A stretch of DNA of 43,213 nt, from positions 1 to 43,213 of the forward strand of contig JAAYNO010000052.1 in the NCBI GenBank assembly GCA_012520855.1. Reading direction: 5' to 3'. Shown here piece by piece: positions 16,203 through 23,598 of the stretch. This DNA comes from Clostridiaceae bacterium (GTDB lineage Bacteria > Bacillota > Clostridia > DSM-8532). Numbering within the stretch: the stretch's first letter is position 1; each line of letters starts with the position of its first letter. The notes beneath the pieces are model-generated. The model was not told the DNA's origin, did not search any database, and saw only the letters and a program-made list of their open reading frames with translations. The position numbers and the translations under genes are program-made.

Positions 16203-17882
16203 TTATTCAACTGTAACGCCCGTAAAATAGTGTTTCAGTATCTGATCATATGTATAACCGTTCCTTGCGAATCCTTTTGCACCTTCCTGACTCATGCCAA
16301 TTCCATGGCCCCAGCCCTTTCCGGTCAAGACATATGTTCCCTTTGGTACATTTCCGGTTATCATGGCGGAATCACTTGCCCCCAATACCTTTATGGCGGA
16401 ACCACCGGCCGTAATGTCGTATGTCCCGGAGGAAGTAACAGCCCTGGCACCAAATACATTTACAGAAGATGTCCCGCTGTCGGTAATAACAGATGCTGTG
16501 CCTCCCGAGCCTGCACTTCCTGAATTGATCGTAAACATCCTGCTGGGAAGATATCCACTGTCACCTAATATTATCCTGATATCTTCATTAGTATATGTAA
16601 TAGATCCGGATGTTCCTACAATACGCAGTTTTCTGACTCTCCCTGCAGGAGTATACTCATCTGCTGTCATATCAATAATATCACCTATTTCTACACCACT
16701 TATAAATAGCTTCATTTTTATATCTTCGGCCGTAAATGTTCTGGACCAGTTATAATTATATGAATTTTCGGCTTCATATGGATCGGGCACACTTTTTAAA
16801 TATGGGACATCCGAGCCCCATACATAAATATTATCCTCGGTCATACCTCCGCTGGAGCTAAAGTAATGCATAGAGGCAAGTCTTCCATTGTATAAGACTT
16901 TTTTGCCCTTTGTTTCGTCAACTGCTTGATTTGTTGTTGCCTTTTCCGCATCATAACCGCCATATACCTGTGAAGCAACAGTATTGACAACATCAAAATC
17001 CCATTTCTTATATGATCCCATGGACCTGTATGTAAAGGTCCTTGCTGCTACTGCCTGAGCCTTAAGAGCTTCCATCGGAGCATAGGATTCGATTTCTTTG
17101 GGAACAACTCCATAAAGATACTGCTCCAGATCAACAATATTTATAACAGTCATATCGCTGCCGGAAAAACGTCGAAGCTCTATCTCACCTCTATATTGTT
17201 TGCTGTTAACAGAGATCACCCTGGGGTCGTTAGCTTCATTTGGTCTTATAACAAGCTTTACATCAGCAGCACCAAATATCATATGAGGTTCAAAACCGCT
17301 GTCATAAATAATCATTCTGGAGGCAGAGGGTTCAATAACCTTAAGATTGGATCCTGACAGTTTATTTGCTAAAGTCTGCAATTCACTGTTTGCTTTTACA
17401 GCGTCAGAATAAAAACCGGTCCAGACGTACCAACCGTTTTCGAATACGGGGTATGCAACGATTCCCGAGGATCTGATCGTATTGCATAAGCTTTGAGCAG
17501 TTTTCAAATCAGAAGCCGCATCACCAATCTGAATATGATATGGTCCAAAGGTTTCTCCGTCAAATGGGATCCCCTCATTGGGATTATACTCGGAAACAAC
17601 TCCGGAAGGAGATCTTATAAAATGCGAATCCTTCCTTACGATCGTCTGTTTTCCGCCTTCTTCTTTAAGGAGAATTATAAAAGCACCGTCTTTATAGTAT
17701 CCGATCTCAAGCCCGGATTTTGCAGTAAAAGATACATTGGCCGCCGGGGTATCTCCAAAATAGAGACCCACTCTGACTGTTTCCGGATAGGTTTGAGCAA
17801 AAATTTCTGTGGCGGAGAAAATCAAGGCTGACAATCCCAGAACAACTAGAAAAGAAACCAAAAGTTTTGATTTTTTTTGCAT
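16203..17882 (-). CDS. Secreted SpoIID/LytB-domain protein with SPOR-like repeat domain
   Basis: The 559-aa product has a signal peptide (hydrophobic LLVSFLVVLGLSALIFSA, cut near residue 29). Residues about 115-190 (YHIQIGDAASDLKTAQSL, VYWTGFY-like strand) resemble a SPOR peptidoglycan-binding domain. A SpoIID core follows at about 255-345 with IVDLEQYLYGVVPKEIESY and EALKAQAVAARTFTYRS, then YFSSSGGMTEDNIYVWGS and C-terminal GWGHGIGMSQEGAKGFA. SpoIID enzymes are lytic transglycosylases acting on peptidoglycan during engulfment. This one is longer than SpoIID itself, so it is better called a SpoIID-like amidase enhancer or transglycosylase. It heads the lspA-rluD unit. Confidence 0.9.
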   Translation of the reverse strand: MQKKSKLLVSFLVVLGLSALIFSATEIFAQTYPETVRVGLYFGDTPAANVSFTAKSGLEIGYYKDGAFIILLKEEGGKQTIVRKDSHFIRSPSGVVSEYNPNEGIPFDGETFGPYHIQIGDAASDLKTAQSLCNTIRSSGIVAYPVFENGWYVWTGFYSDAVKANSELQTLANKLSGSNLKVIEPSASRMIIYDSGFEPHMIFGAADVKLVIRPNEANDPRVISVNSKQYRGEIELRRFSGSDMTVINIVDLEQYLYGVVPKEIESYAPMEALKAQAVAARTFTYRSMGSYKKWDFDVVNTVASQVYGGYDAEKATTNQAVDETKGKKVLYNGRLASMHYFSSSGGMTEDNIYVWGSDVPYLKSVPDPYEAENSYNYNWSRTFTAEDIKMKLFISGVEIGDIIDMTADEYTPAGRVRKLRIVGTSGSITYTNEDIRIILGDSGYLPSRMFTINSGSAGSGGTASVITDSGTSSVNVFGARAVTSSGTYDITAGGSAIKVLGASDSAMITGNVPKGTYVLTGKGWGHGIGMSQEGAKGFARNGYTYDQILKHYFTGVTVE

Positions 17883-18140
17883 AAGCGCCCCCCTGCAACA
17901 TTTTTCTTTAGTACTAAATCAGTTATAATTTATACAAAACCGACTTTTCTATAATATTTACCTTTAATTATATATCATTTTCACATTCTCTGTATAGTTT
18001 GCAAACAAAACATTAATAATACGAAACAAATTTGAAATACAACCGGGATTCAATAGGACTAATTTCCTCTCAAAAATAATTCACAGGTATGATGTAATAA
18101 TACTAATAATATACTACTATCAATGTATTAGGTCCAGGAC

Positions 18141-18184
18141 ATGAGCGTTCAGCATCTTTTTTATACACTACGATCTGCGCTCAT
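18141..18184. other. Long imperfect stem-loop in the spoIID-rbr gap
   Basis: ATGAGCG (18141-18147) pairs perfectly with CGCTCAT (18178-18184), and CAG/CTG and ATC/GAT continue the stem inward after a 2-nt and a 1-nt bulge, making about 13 bp. No coding sequence covers it. It precedes the second stem-loop at 18255 and could belong to the same RNA. The remainder of 17,883-18,140 is AT-rich; I see only weak -10-like sequences there. Confidence 0.45.
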
Positions 18185-18254
18185 ATTCTGTCATTATTTA
18201 GCTTAAGCGAGCCTCACACTTTATATAATATATTTTAAATTTGCTCTCCCAAAA

Positions 18255-18325
18255 GCCCATGCCCAACCCGGCAGGTCAAACGGTTGAAAAGCTGCTGTCC
18301 AGGTGGTCATGGGTATTATTTTTTT
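18255..18325 (+). ncRNA. Candidate structured small RNA ending in a U-tract
   Basis: A multi-part hairpin closes with CCCATG/CATGGG (18256-18261 with 18308-18313), continues through CC-A-CC/GG-T-GG, then CGGCAG/CTGCTG (18269-18274 with 18292-18297), and is capped by TCAA-ACGG-TTGA (18276-18287). TATTATTTTTTTA follows immediately, as at the end of an independently terminated transcript. No plus-strand gene lies upstream, so the terminator-like end argues for a non-coding RNA. A TATAAT at 18224-18229 could start an RNA of about 85 nt. I could not match it to SRP RNA, 6S RNA or a riboswitch class; the conserved SRP tetraloop core is absent. Confidence 0.35.
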
Positions 18326-18340
18326 ATGAGATCCTTCGCC

Positions 18341-18365
18341 AGATCCTTCGCTCCGTTCAGGATGA
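18341..18365. repeat. Dispersed repeat copy (gatccttcgctccgttcagg family)
   Basis: One full diverged copy, preceded by a truncated direct duplicate of its first 10 bases at 18330-18339. Same family as the copy at 13266. The rest of 18,366-18,505 carries no gene that I can see. Confidence 0.75.
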
Positions 18366-18505
18366 TACGTCATGTAATTCATTTGTTTCAGTATGACATA
18401 ATCAGATTTTTCTCATTGTTTAAAATTTAGCTACGTGAACATGACGTGTCAGTTATATTTTCCTGAAATATTGCCAATAATTAAGTAAAAACCTTAGGAG
18501 GCAAT

Positions 18506-19099
18506 ATGAAACGTTTGGAAGGAACTGAAACGGCGATAAATCTTATGAGAGCTTTTGCCGGTGAATCACAGGCCAGAAACAGATATTATTTTGCTGCCGG
18601 TGTAGCAGATAAGGAAGGTTATAAACAAATAAAGGATGTTTTTATTGAAACTGCAGAGAATGAAAGAGCGCATGCCAAAGTATTCTATAACCTTATTTCA
18701 GAAGGCTTTCAAGGCAAACTCCCAATCAATATCGACATAAGTGCAGGGTATCCTGTTGTATCAGGTACCACTCTGGATCATTTAAAGGGTGGTGTTGACG
18801 GTGAACATGAGGAATTCGCCATTATATATCCCTCTTTTGCTCAGATAGCCCAGGATGAAGGTTTTCCTGAAGTGGCCAATACGTTCAGACTGATCGCAGA
18901 TATTGAAAACCACCATAAAGAAAGATTTGAAAAACTTTATGAGAATGTTAAGAACAATACTGTTTTTCACAAGGAACAGAAGGTACAATGGATTTGCAGT
19001 AATTGCGGGCATATTCACGAAGGTACTGATGCTCCCACCCTTTGTCCTGCGTGTAAGCATCCTCAGAGCTATTTTGAGGTCTTTATCGAAGCTTTTTAA
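18506..19099 (+). CDS. rbr: Rubrerythrin
   Basis: The 197-aa protein has an N-terminal ferritin-like diiron domain with AGESQARNRYY (Glu20) and ETAENERAHAKVF (Glu53, His56), a second pair around EEFAIIYPSFAQIAQDEG and IENHHKERFE, and a C-terminal rubredoxin-like domain, WICSNCGHIHEG...LCPACKHPQ. It reduces peroxide in anaerobes with electrons from rubredoxin or NADH-dependent donors. AGGAGG precedes the ATG. No PerR-type box was recognised upstream. Confidence 0.96.
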   Translation: MKRLEGTETAINLMRAFAGESQARNRYYFAAGVADKEGYKQIKDVFIETAENERAHAKVFYNLISEGFQGKLPINIDISAGYPVVSGTTLDHLKGGVDGEHEEFAIIYPSFAQIAQDEGFPEVANTFRLIADIENHHKERFEKLYENVKNNTVFHKEQKVQWICSNCGHIHEGTDAPTLCPACKHPQSYFEVFIEAF

Positions 19100-19137
19100 C
19101 CTGTCCCGAGTAAAAACTAAGAATTTTATGAATCAGC

Positions 19138-19159
19138 AGCCCAGCATAAATGCTGGGCT
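19138..19159 (+). terminator. Perfect stem-loop downstream of rubrerythrin
   Basis: AGCCCAGCA and TGCTGGGCT form a perfect 9-bp stem with a TAAA loop 38 bp after the rbr stop. No T run follows directly, so it may stabilise the 3' end or terminate only partially. Confidence 0.5.
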
Positions 19160-19212
19160 ACATATACGGTATTTATGTTTTGTCTCTGTTTTATTTTATT
19201 TTTCTATGATAG

Positions 19213-19218
19213 TATAAT
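19213..19218 (+). promoter_or_regulatory. Possible -10 box of the CofE-like gene
   Basis: A perfect TATAAT lies 31 bp before the ATG. The expected -35 position reads TTTATT, so this is weak evidence, but it would let the gene be expressed apart from rbr. Confidence 0.35.
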
Positions 19219-19248
19219 ATCTGCATAAATTACCGGGGAGTTTTAAAT

Positions 19249-19992
19249 ATGAAGATAACGGCAATAAAAACAAGGCTTATAAAGGCATTTGATTGTTCAT
19301 TAGAAGATATAATCACTGAATCTATTGAGAGTATTAATGAAAACAGCGTTATAGCAATAACCTCGAAGGTTATTTCTCTTTGTGAAGGAAATGTGCTTGC
19401 ACTGGAAGGCAATTCAAAGGACACGCTGATAAAAGCCGAAGCCGACAGCTTTATTCCTAAAGAAGAGAGCAAGTACGGCGTTTACATTACTATAAAAGAT
19501 GGTTTTTTAACACCTTCAGCAGGTGTTGACGAATCCAATACCAATGGATATTTTGTTATGTGGCCAAAGAACCCCCAAAAGTCAGTAAACCGGATTTGGA
19601 GGTTCCTGAAAAATCAATATAAATTACAAAATGTAGGAGTAATAATAACCGACAGCACCACAAATCCATTAAGATTGGGTGTTACGGGAAGAGCTATCGC
19701 CCACTGTGGCTTTAAAAGCCTGAACTCTAAAATCGGCGAGAAAGATTTATTCAATAAAACACTCAGGCAGACCCGAATCGATGTGGCTAACGGTTTGGCA
19801 GCCAGTGCAGTGATATGCATGGGAGAATCTGATGAACAAACTCCCATAGCAGTTATTGAGGACATACCTTTTGTTGAATTTCAAAACCATGAACCAACCC
19901 CCGAAGAGTTGGCCTGGTTAAAAATCGATATAACAGATGATTTGTACGAGCCTCTTATTAATAGAGCCCCATGGATCCATAATAAAAAATGA
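19249..19992 (+). CDS. CofE-like protein (coenzyme F420-0:L-glutamate ligase family)
   Basis: This 247-aa protein aligns by eye along the CofE fold: SVIAITSKVISLCEG, GVDESNTNGYFVMWP, VIITDSTTNPLRLGVTGRAIAHCGF and MGESDEQTPIAVIEDIPFV. True CofE adds gamma-linked glutamate to coenzyme F420-0. No other F420 biosynthesis or F420-dependent gene is visible here, and many Firmicutes with such a gene are not known F420 producers, so the substrate may be a different acidic acceptor. GGGGAG lies 8 bp before the ATG. It runs convergently into the RNase H gene with a single base between the stop codons. Confidence 0.82.
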   Translation: MKITAIKTRLIKAFDCSLEDIITESIESINENSVIAITSKVISLCEGNVLALEGNSKDTLIKAEADSFIPKEESKYGVYITIKDGFLTPSAGVDESNTNGYFVMWPKNPQKSVNRIWRFLKNQYKLQNVGVIITDSTTNPLRLGVTGRAIAHCGFKSLNSKIGEKDLFNKTLRQTRIDVANGLAASAVICMGESDEQTPIAVIEDIPFVEFQNHEPTPEELAWLKIDITDDLYEPLINRAPWIHNKK

Positions 19993-19993
19993 C

Positions 19994-20728
19994 TTATTTT
20001 CTTGCCCCGCTTTTAGCAAGGGCATCGGCCCTTTCATTAAGCTCTATGCCTGTGTGACTCTCCACCTTGACCCATGTAATTTTTACACCGCTATTATCAA
20101 TATATTCTTTATATGCCTGTGTCATGGGGGTATTTGTCCGGAATTTGCCTGTTGCCCACTTTTCAATATTCTGAAAATCATAAAAAATGGTTATCTCATT
20201 TATCTCCTGGTCTTTGCACCATTCCAGAACCTCGATCACAGCCTGGATCTCACCTGCTACCTGACGGGAATTAAAGGCCTCTGGAGAATCTACCTTTCCA
20301 GAAATCTCAGCAACAATATTGTTTTCCTTTAATATAACAGCTCCATACCCTGTACATCCGTCGATAAAGGAACCGTCAACAAAGGCATAGTAAAGTGTTG
20401 ATACATCATGATCGAATATCTCTTTGCTATGCGGTTTTATTTTTTTGGGTTTATTTTTGGCTCCAGGATTTACTGTAACACCAAGTGATTCGGTAATACG
20501 TTTAAATTGATCCTCAGACATATCAGAGTCTCTTCTGAAGTTAAAGGATCGCCTTTTGGGACTGTAATCAACTATAAGCTTTCCTAAAGGTGTATCTTTA
20601 TCTTTTAACTGGATTTTTAACATGTAATCTCTTATAAGAGCTATTTCCGGTTCAACCCCAAGAGCCAGTAATTTGGGTTCCAGATCGCAGTAAATTGATT
20701 TAAGTTCTTCTTCACAAATATAAGTCAT
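19994..20728 (-). CDS. RNase H-fold protein with an unassigned N-terminal domain
   Basis: Residues about 110-244 form an RNase HI domain with the DEDD-type residues visible: YAFVDGSFIDG (Asp), RQVAGEIQAV (Glu), ITIFYDFQNIEKW (Asp), and VESHTGIELNERADALAK (His and final Asp). It would cut RNA in RNA-DNA hybrids. The N-terminal 105 residues do not show the FYVV-type hybrid-binding domain of eukaryotic and Bacillus-like RNases H; they are charged and contain SPKRRSFNFRRDSDMSEDQF. AGGAG precedes the ATG. The gene starts 21 bp after pilT, so it is likely read from the pilus operon. Confidence 0.85.
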   Translation of the reverse strand: MTYICEEELKSIYCDLEPKLLALGVEPEIALIRDYMLKIQLKDKDTPLGKLIVDYSPKRRSFNFRRDSDMSEDQFKRITESLGVTVNPGAKNKPKKIKPHSKEIFDHDVSTLYYAFVDGSFIDGCTGYGAVILKENNIVAEISGKVDSPEAFNSRQVAGEIQAVIEVLEWCKDQEINEITIFYDFQNIEKWATGKFRTNTPMTQAYKEYIDNSGVKITWVKVESHTGIELNERADALAKSGARK

Positions 20729-20749
20729 TATATACTCCTGTGATTTATA

Positions 20750-21814
20750 TTAAAGATATTTTATCAAAACATCAGGGTTCAGGCTATACAGAAGCGCAGA
20801 CTCCCGGGTGATATAACCCTTTTTATATAGCTCACTTATACTCATATCCATGCTTTGCATTCCGATATTTTTGCTTGAATGAATCACCGAGTCTATTTGG
20901 TAGGTCTTATTTTCGCGGATCAAATTTTGTATGGCGTTAGTTGCCGTCATTATTTCAAAAGCAGCAGCCCGTCCTCTCTTTTCCGAAGGCAATAGCTGCT
21001 GGGAAATAACAGCCTTTAGTATGGTAGAAAGCTGCATACGGATCTGATGCTGTTGGTTGGGAGGAAATACATCAATTATACGATCTATCGTTTTTGCAGC
21101 TCCCAGAGTATGAAGGGTCGATAATACCAAATGGCCTGTTTCAGCTGCAGTCATGGCAATGGATATGGTTTCAAGATCCCTCATCTCACCTACAAGTATT
21201 ACATCGGGTGATTCCCTTAAAGCAGCTCTCAGTGCACGTGCGTAGCTTTGGGTATCTTGCCCTATCTCTCTTTGATTCACAACGCTCATCTTATGTTGAT
21301 GAAGAAATTCAATTGGTTCTTCAAGAGTTAATATATGACATTTTCGTGTTCTGTTGATGAGGTCGATAATACATGACAAAGTTGTCGACTTACCGCTTCC
21401 CGTTGGTCCCGTAACGAGTACCAGCCCTTTATTGAGCTGATGCATTTGCAAGACAGCTTCAGGGATCAGCAAATCCTTTGGATCGGGCAGTTGTGTAAAA
21501 ACCAATCTAATGGCAGCCGCAAGCGAACCCCTTTGTAAAAAGGTATTCACACGGAACCGTCCCATCCTGGATATCGAAAGGGAAAAATCTTTATCACCCA
21601 CCGATAAAAAATCCCTGAAAGAGTTCTCATCATCGAATAACTCTCTTACCAGTGCTCTGGTGTCATCGGGATTGAGGGTTCTATCTCCAATATGCTCAAA
21701 TTCGCCCTTAACCTTGATCAACGGAGGCACTCCCACTGTTATATGCAGATCGGATGCACCTTTTTCAAGAGCTATCCCCAGCAGTTCTTTAATTTTATAA
21801 TCATAATGTTCCAT
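20750..21814 (-). CDS. pilT: Type IV pilus retraction ATPase
   Basis: The protein has 354 aa from the ATG at 21814, which has GGGA seven bases upstream and overlaps the preceding stop as TAATG. A GTG six codons earlier overlaps that site. Walker A GPTGSGKST (about 136-144), Asp box ILTLEEPIEFLH, Walker B LRESPDVILVGEMRD, His box ETGHLVLSTLHT and the PilT-type GASDLHITVG N-terminus are intact. It powers pilus retraction. The extension ATPase pilB is not in this operon. Confidence 0.95.
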   Translation of the reverse strand: MEHYDYKIKELLGIALEKGASDLHITVGVPPLIKVKGEFEHIGDRTLNPDDTRALVRELFDDENSFRDFLSVGDKDFSLSISRMGRFRVNTFLQRGSLAAAIRLVFTQLPDPKDLLIPEAVLQMHQLNKGLVLVTGPTGSGKSTTLSCIIDLINRTRKCHILTLEEPIEFLHQHKMSVVNQREIGQDTQSYARALRAALRESPDVILVGEMRDLETISIAMTAAETGHLVLSTLHTLGAAKTIDRIIDVFPPNQQHQIRMQLSTILKAVISQQLLPSEKRGRAAAFEIMTATNAIQNLIRENKTYQIDSVIHSSKNIGMQSMDMSISELYKKGYITRESALLYSLNPDVLIKYL

Positions 21815-22314
21815 TATGGATTCCCTTCCCACAGATCTATAGTATTTTTATATTCGAAGGGCTCATTCCAGAGCCTCCATTCAATTACAGAGCAGATATC
21901 ATTTATTCTGCTTTCATCATTCGGCTGGGAGACTTCAATTTTGACCTCCAGATGCCTGTTATAAGAATCAACTGTAAGAATAATGGTTCTCTCGATGATC
22001 ACTTTCAAACCATCAGGATCTTTCCTGATTATAACATCAGACCCCAGATTGCTTTCCAGAATAGAGAAAAATGATTCCGGATCGTTGTCCATACTGTTCA
22101 GTGATTCCTTGACGGCTGACTTGACCTTGTATAAAAAACGTTTTCCTTCAGCATCCAGAGTATAGTATACCTTGTTTGTCTCGGCATTTCTTCGGGCTAA
22201 TTTCAGCTCCTGAGCAGAGGTAACGATACTTACAACAGCAAATATGACCAATGACAGTAAGAATAGCGATATTAAAACAGTGGAGCTGCCTCTTTCAGAT
22301 TTCAGCCTATTCAT
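21814..22314 (-). CDS. PilX-like minor pilus assembly protein (hypothetical)
   Basis: The product has 166 aa from the ATG at 22314 (GGGGTG upstream); the frame extends further up but only inside the preceding gene. The N-terminus, LKSERGSSTVLISLFLLSLV, is a short positive tail followed by one membrane helix as in PilX/PilV proteins, without the Glu at +5 of classical prepilins. The rest is a soluble alpha/beta region. Placement between the pseudopilin gene and pilT argues for a pilus role; the exact function is unknown. Confidence 0.65.
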   Translation of the reverse strand: MNRLKSERGSSTVLISLFLLSLVIFAVVSIVTSAQELKLARRNAETNKVYYTLDAEGKRFLYKVKSAVKESLNSMDNDPESFFSILESNLGSDVIIRKDPDGLKVIIERTIILTVDSYNRHLEVKIEVSQPNDESRINDICSVIEWRLWNEPFEYKNTIDLWEGNP

Positions 22315-22753
22315 TGATTTCACCCCAAAAAGATAAATCCTCGATAATTGTTGAAACGCTATAAATCTCAGGCTCGCTATCCTTTTCAAATGGATAGGGT
22401 CCAAGCCTTACGACCCTCAGGTCCATATGTAAAAGACCTTTCTGCTCTTCAGATAATGGGATCATACTGCCATATATGGCATAATTAACTGAATCGTCCT
22501 TAAATGTTGAAGGATTCCATTGCTCATCATAATATACAGTAAACCTGCTTTCTTTTTGAGGAGCATCCAAAACCCTCTGAAACTCCTCAATCAACCTGTT
22601 GGTTTCCAATACTGCATTGTCGATATCAACAGCTTTTTGATGGGTCACCTGTGAAGTGACAAAAAGCTTTAATACCCCAACTGATAAAACAGCCAGAATA
22701 CATACTGCTATAATCATTTCTATTAATGTAAACCCGTTTTTTTTCGATATCAC
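22307..22753 (-). CDS. Type IV prepilin-like protein (PilV/GspI type)
   Basis: The 148-aa protein starts at GTG (22753) with GGGAGAG five bases upstream, giving VISKKNGFTLIEMIIAVCIL: a short leader, Gly, then FTLIE with Glu at +5, the canonical prepilin peptidase site. One membrane helix and a small C-terminal domain follow. The start at 22798 would run into the upstream gene and lengthen the leader unusually. No prepilin peptidase (pilD) is encoded in the window. Confidence 0.8.
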   Translation of the reverse strand: MISKKNGFTLIEMIIAVCILAVLSVGVLKLFVTSQVTHQKAVDIDNAVLETNRLIEEFQRVLDAPQKESRFTVYYDEQWNPSTFKDDSVNYAIYGSMIPLSEEQKGLLHMDLRVVRLGPYPFEKDSEPEIYSVSTIIEDLSFWGEINE

Positions 22754-22766
22754 AGTATCTCTCCCA

Positions 22767-23288
22767 TTAGTCTGATCTGAGTTTAAAAAAACTGTCATAG
22801 GTTTTATGACCGTTAATCCCCGCTTTAATAAAAATACCCTGATCTTCTTCGCTAAGATTTATCTCAAATAAGTCAATCCTCGCTATAGGCTGGCTTATAT
22901 CAACTTCCGGATATTCATCCTCTAACACTATTGCTTCGTAAAGATAGCCGTCATAGTGGAAAATCCATGTATCATATATTTTATCATTGATTTTTTCATG
23001 GATCACAAGGGCATTATTTCCGCTGATAGTATCCGGTTTTACCTCCAGACAACCTGATATGTCGTATTGACGTATTTTCGTAGTTACGAAAGAATATGCT
23101 ATCCTTAATTCCGAAGTGCTTTCTTTTGCTGCATAAATCCTTTGATATGCACCTACGGCCGATACAGCAAGGCTAAAGCACCCTGCACCCAGTAATATAA
23201 GAAGTATCATGGATGCGAGGGTTTCGATAAGGGCCCGTCCTTTATTTTGTTTTAATTCGATATAGCCGCTATCAGGATCCCTTTTCAT
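22767..23288 (-). CDS. Prepilin-like membrane protein (DUF4860-type)
   Basis: This 173-aa protein has a 17-residue leader ending in Gly, then RALIETLASMILLILLGAG, which keeps Glu at +5 but has Arg at +1, an unusual residue for prepilin peptidase cleavage. The remainder is a beta-rich domain (ALVIHEKINDKIYDTWIFHY). I recall clostridial pilus clusters carrying such DUF4860-type proteins. GGAGG lies 3 bp before the ATG, inside the overlapping end of the upstream gene. Confidence 0.65.
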   Translation of the reverse strand: MKRDPDSGYIELKQNKGRALIETLASMILLILLGAGCFSLAVSAVGAYQRIYAAKESTSELRIAYSFVTTKIRQYDISGCLEVKPDTISGNNALVIHEKINDKIYDTWIFHYDGYLYEAIVLEDEYPEVDISQPIARIDLFEINLSEEDQGIFIKAGINGHKTYDSFFKLRSD

Positions 23289-23586
23289 AAACCTCCACCA
23301 CAGGCATCACGTTGGATGCGAATATTTCATAATAGTAATAATATCTTTCATAGTCCAGCACGATTCCATAATAGTTATTAAGATATTCCAGATCTGGCGG
23401 ATAACTGCCTTCTATAGCATAGCACTGAACACACGCTCTTTCGATGGCTTCTTTGATTCTTCCCGGCTGGGCATCGCTGTTTTTTGAATAGACGCCGTTC
23501 ATGGTCGTTATTGAATAAAAAACTATAAAAATCAGGATTATGAACAAAAAAGGCTGAACCCAGCTAAAGACGTTTTTCTTTCCCAA
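23272..23586 (-). CDS. Small membrane-anchored protein in the pilus operon
   Basis: This 104-aa protein begins at TTG behind GGGGGGAG. It has a single N-terminal helix (PFLFIILIFIVFYSITT) and a soluble tail with IERACVQCYAIEGSYPPDLE, which resembles the alpha1-C/loop region of major pseudopilins, where peptide YPP follows a helix with a CxxC. No prepilin cleavage site is present. It ends YYYYYEIF with an unusual Tyr run. Its role is unknown; it overlaps the next gene by 17 bp. Confidence 0.6.
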   Translation of the reverse strand: MGKKNVFSWVQPFLFIILIFIVFYSITTMNGVYSKNSDAQPGRIKEAIERACVQCYAIEGSYPPDLEYLNNYYGIVLDYERYYYYYEIFASNVMPVVEVYEKGS

Positions 23587-23598
23587 CTTGTCTCCCCC

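Noticed and set aside
18237-18325. Small SRP (4.5S) RNA
   Set aside because: CAGGTC is present but the invariant GGAAGGAAGCAG-type tetraloop and symmetric loop are absent, so I report it only as an unassigned RNA candidate.
21545-21560. GGAACCGTCCC, similar to the same core
   Set aside because: It encodes MGRFRVN of PilT; no inverted arms.
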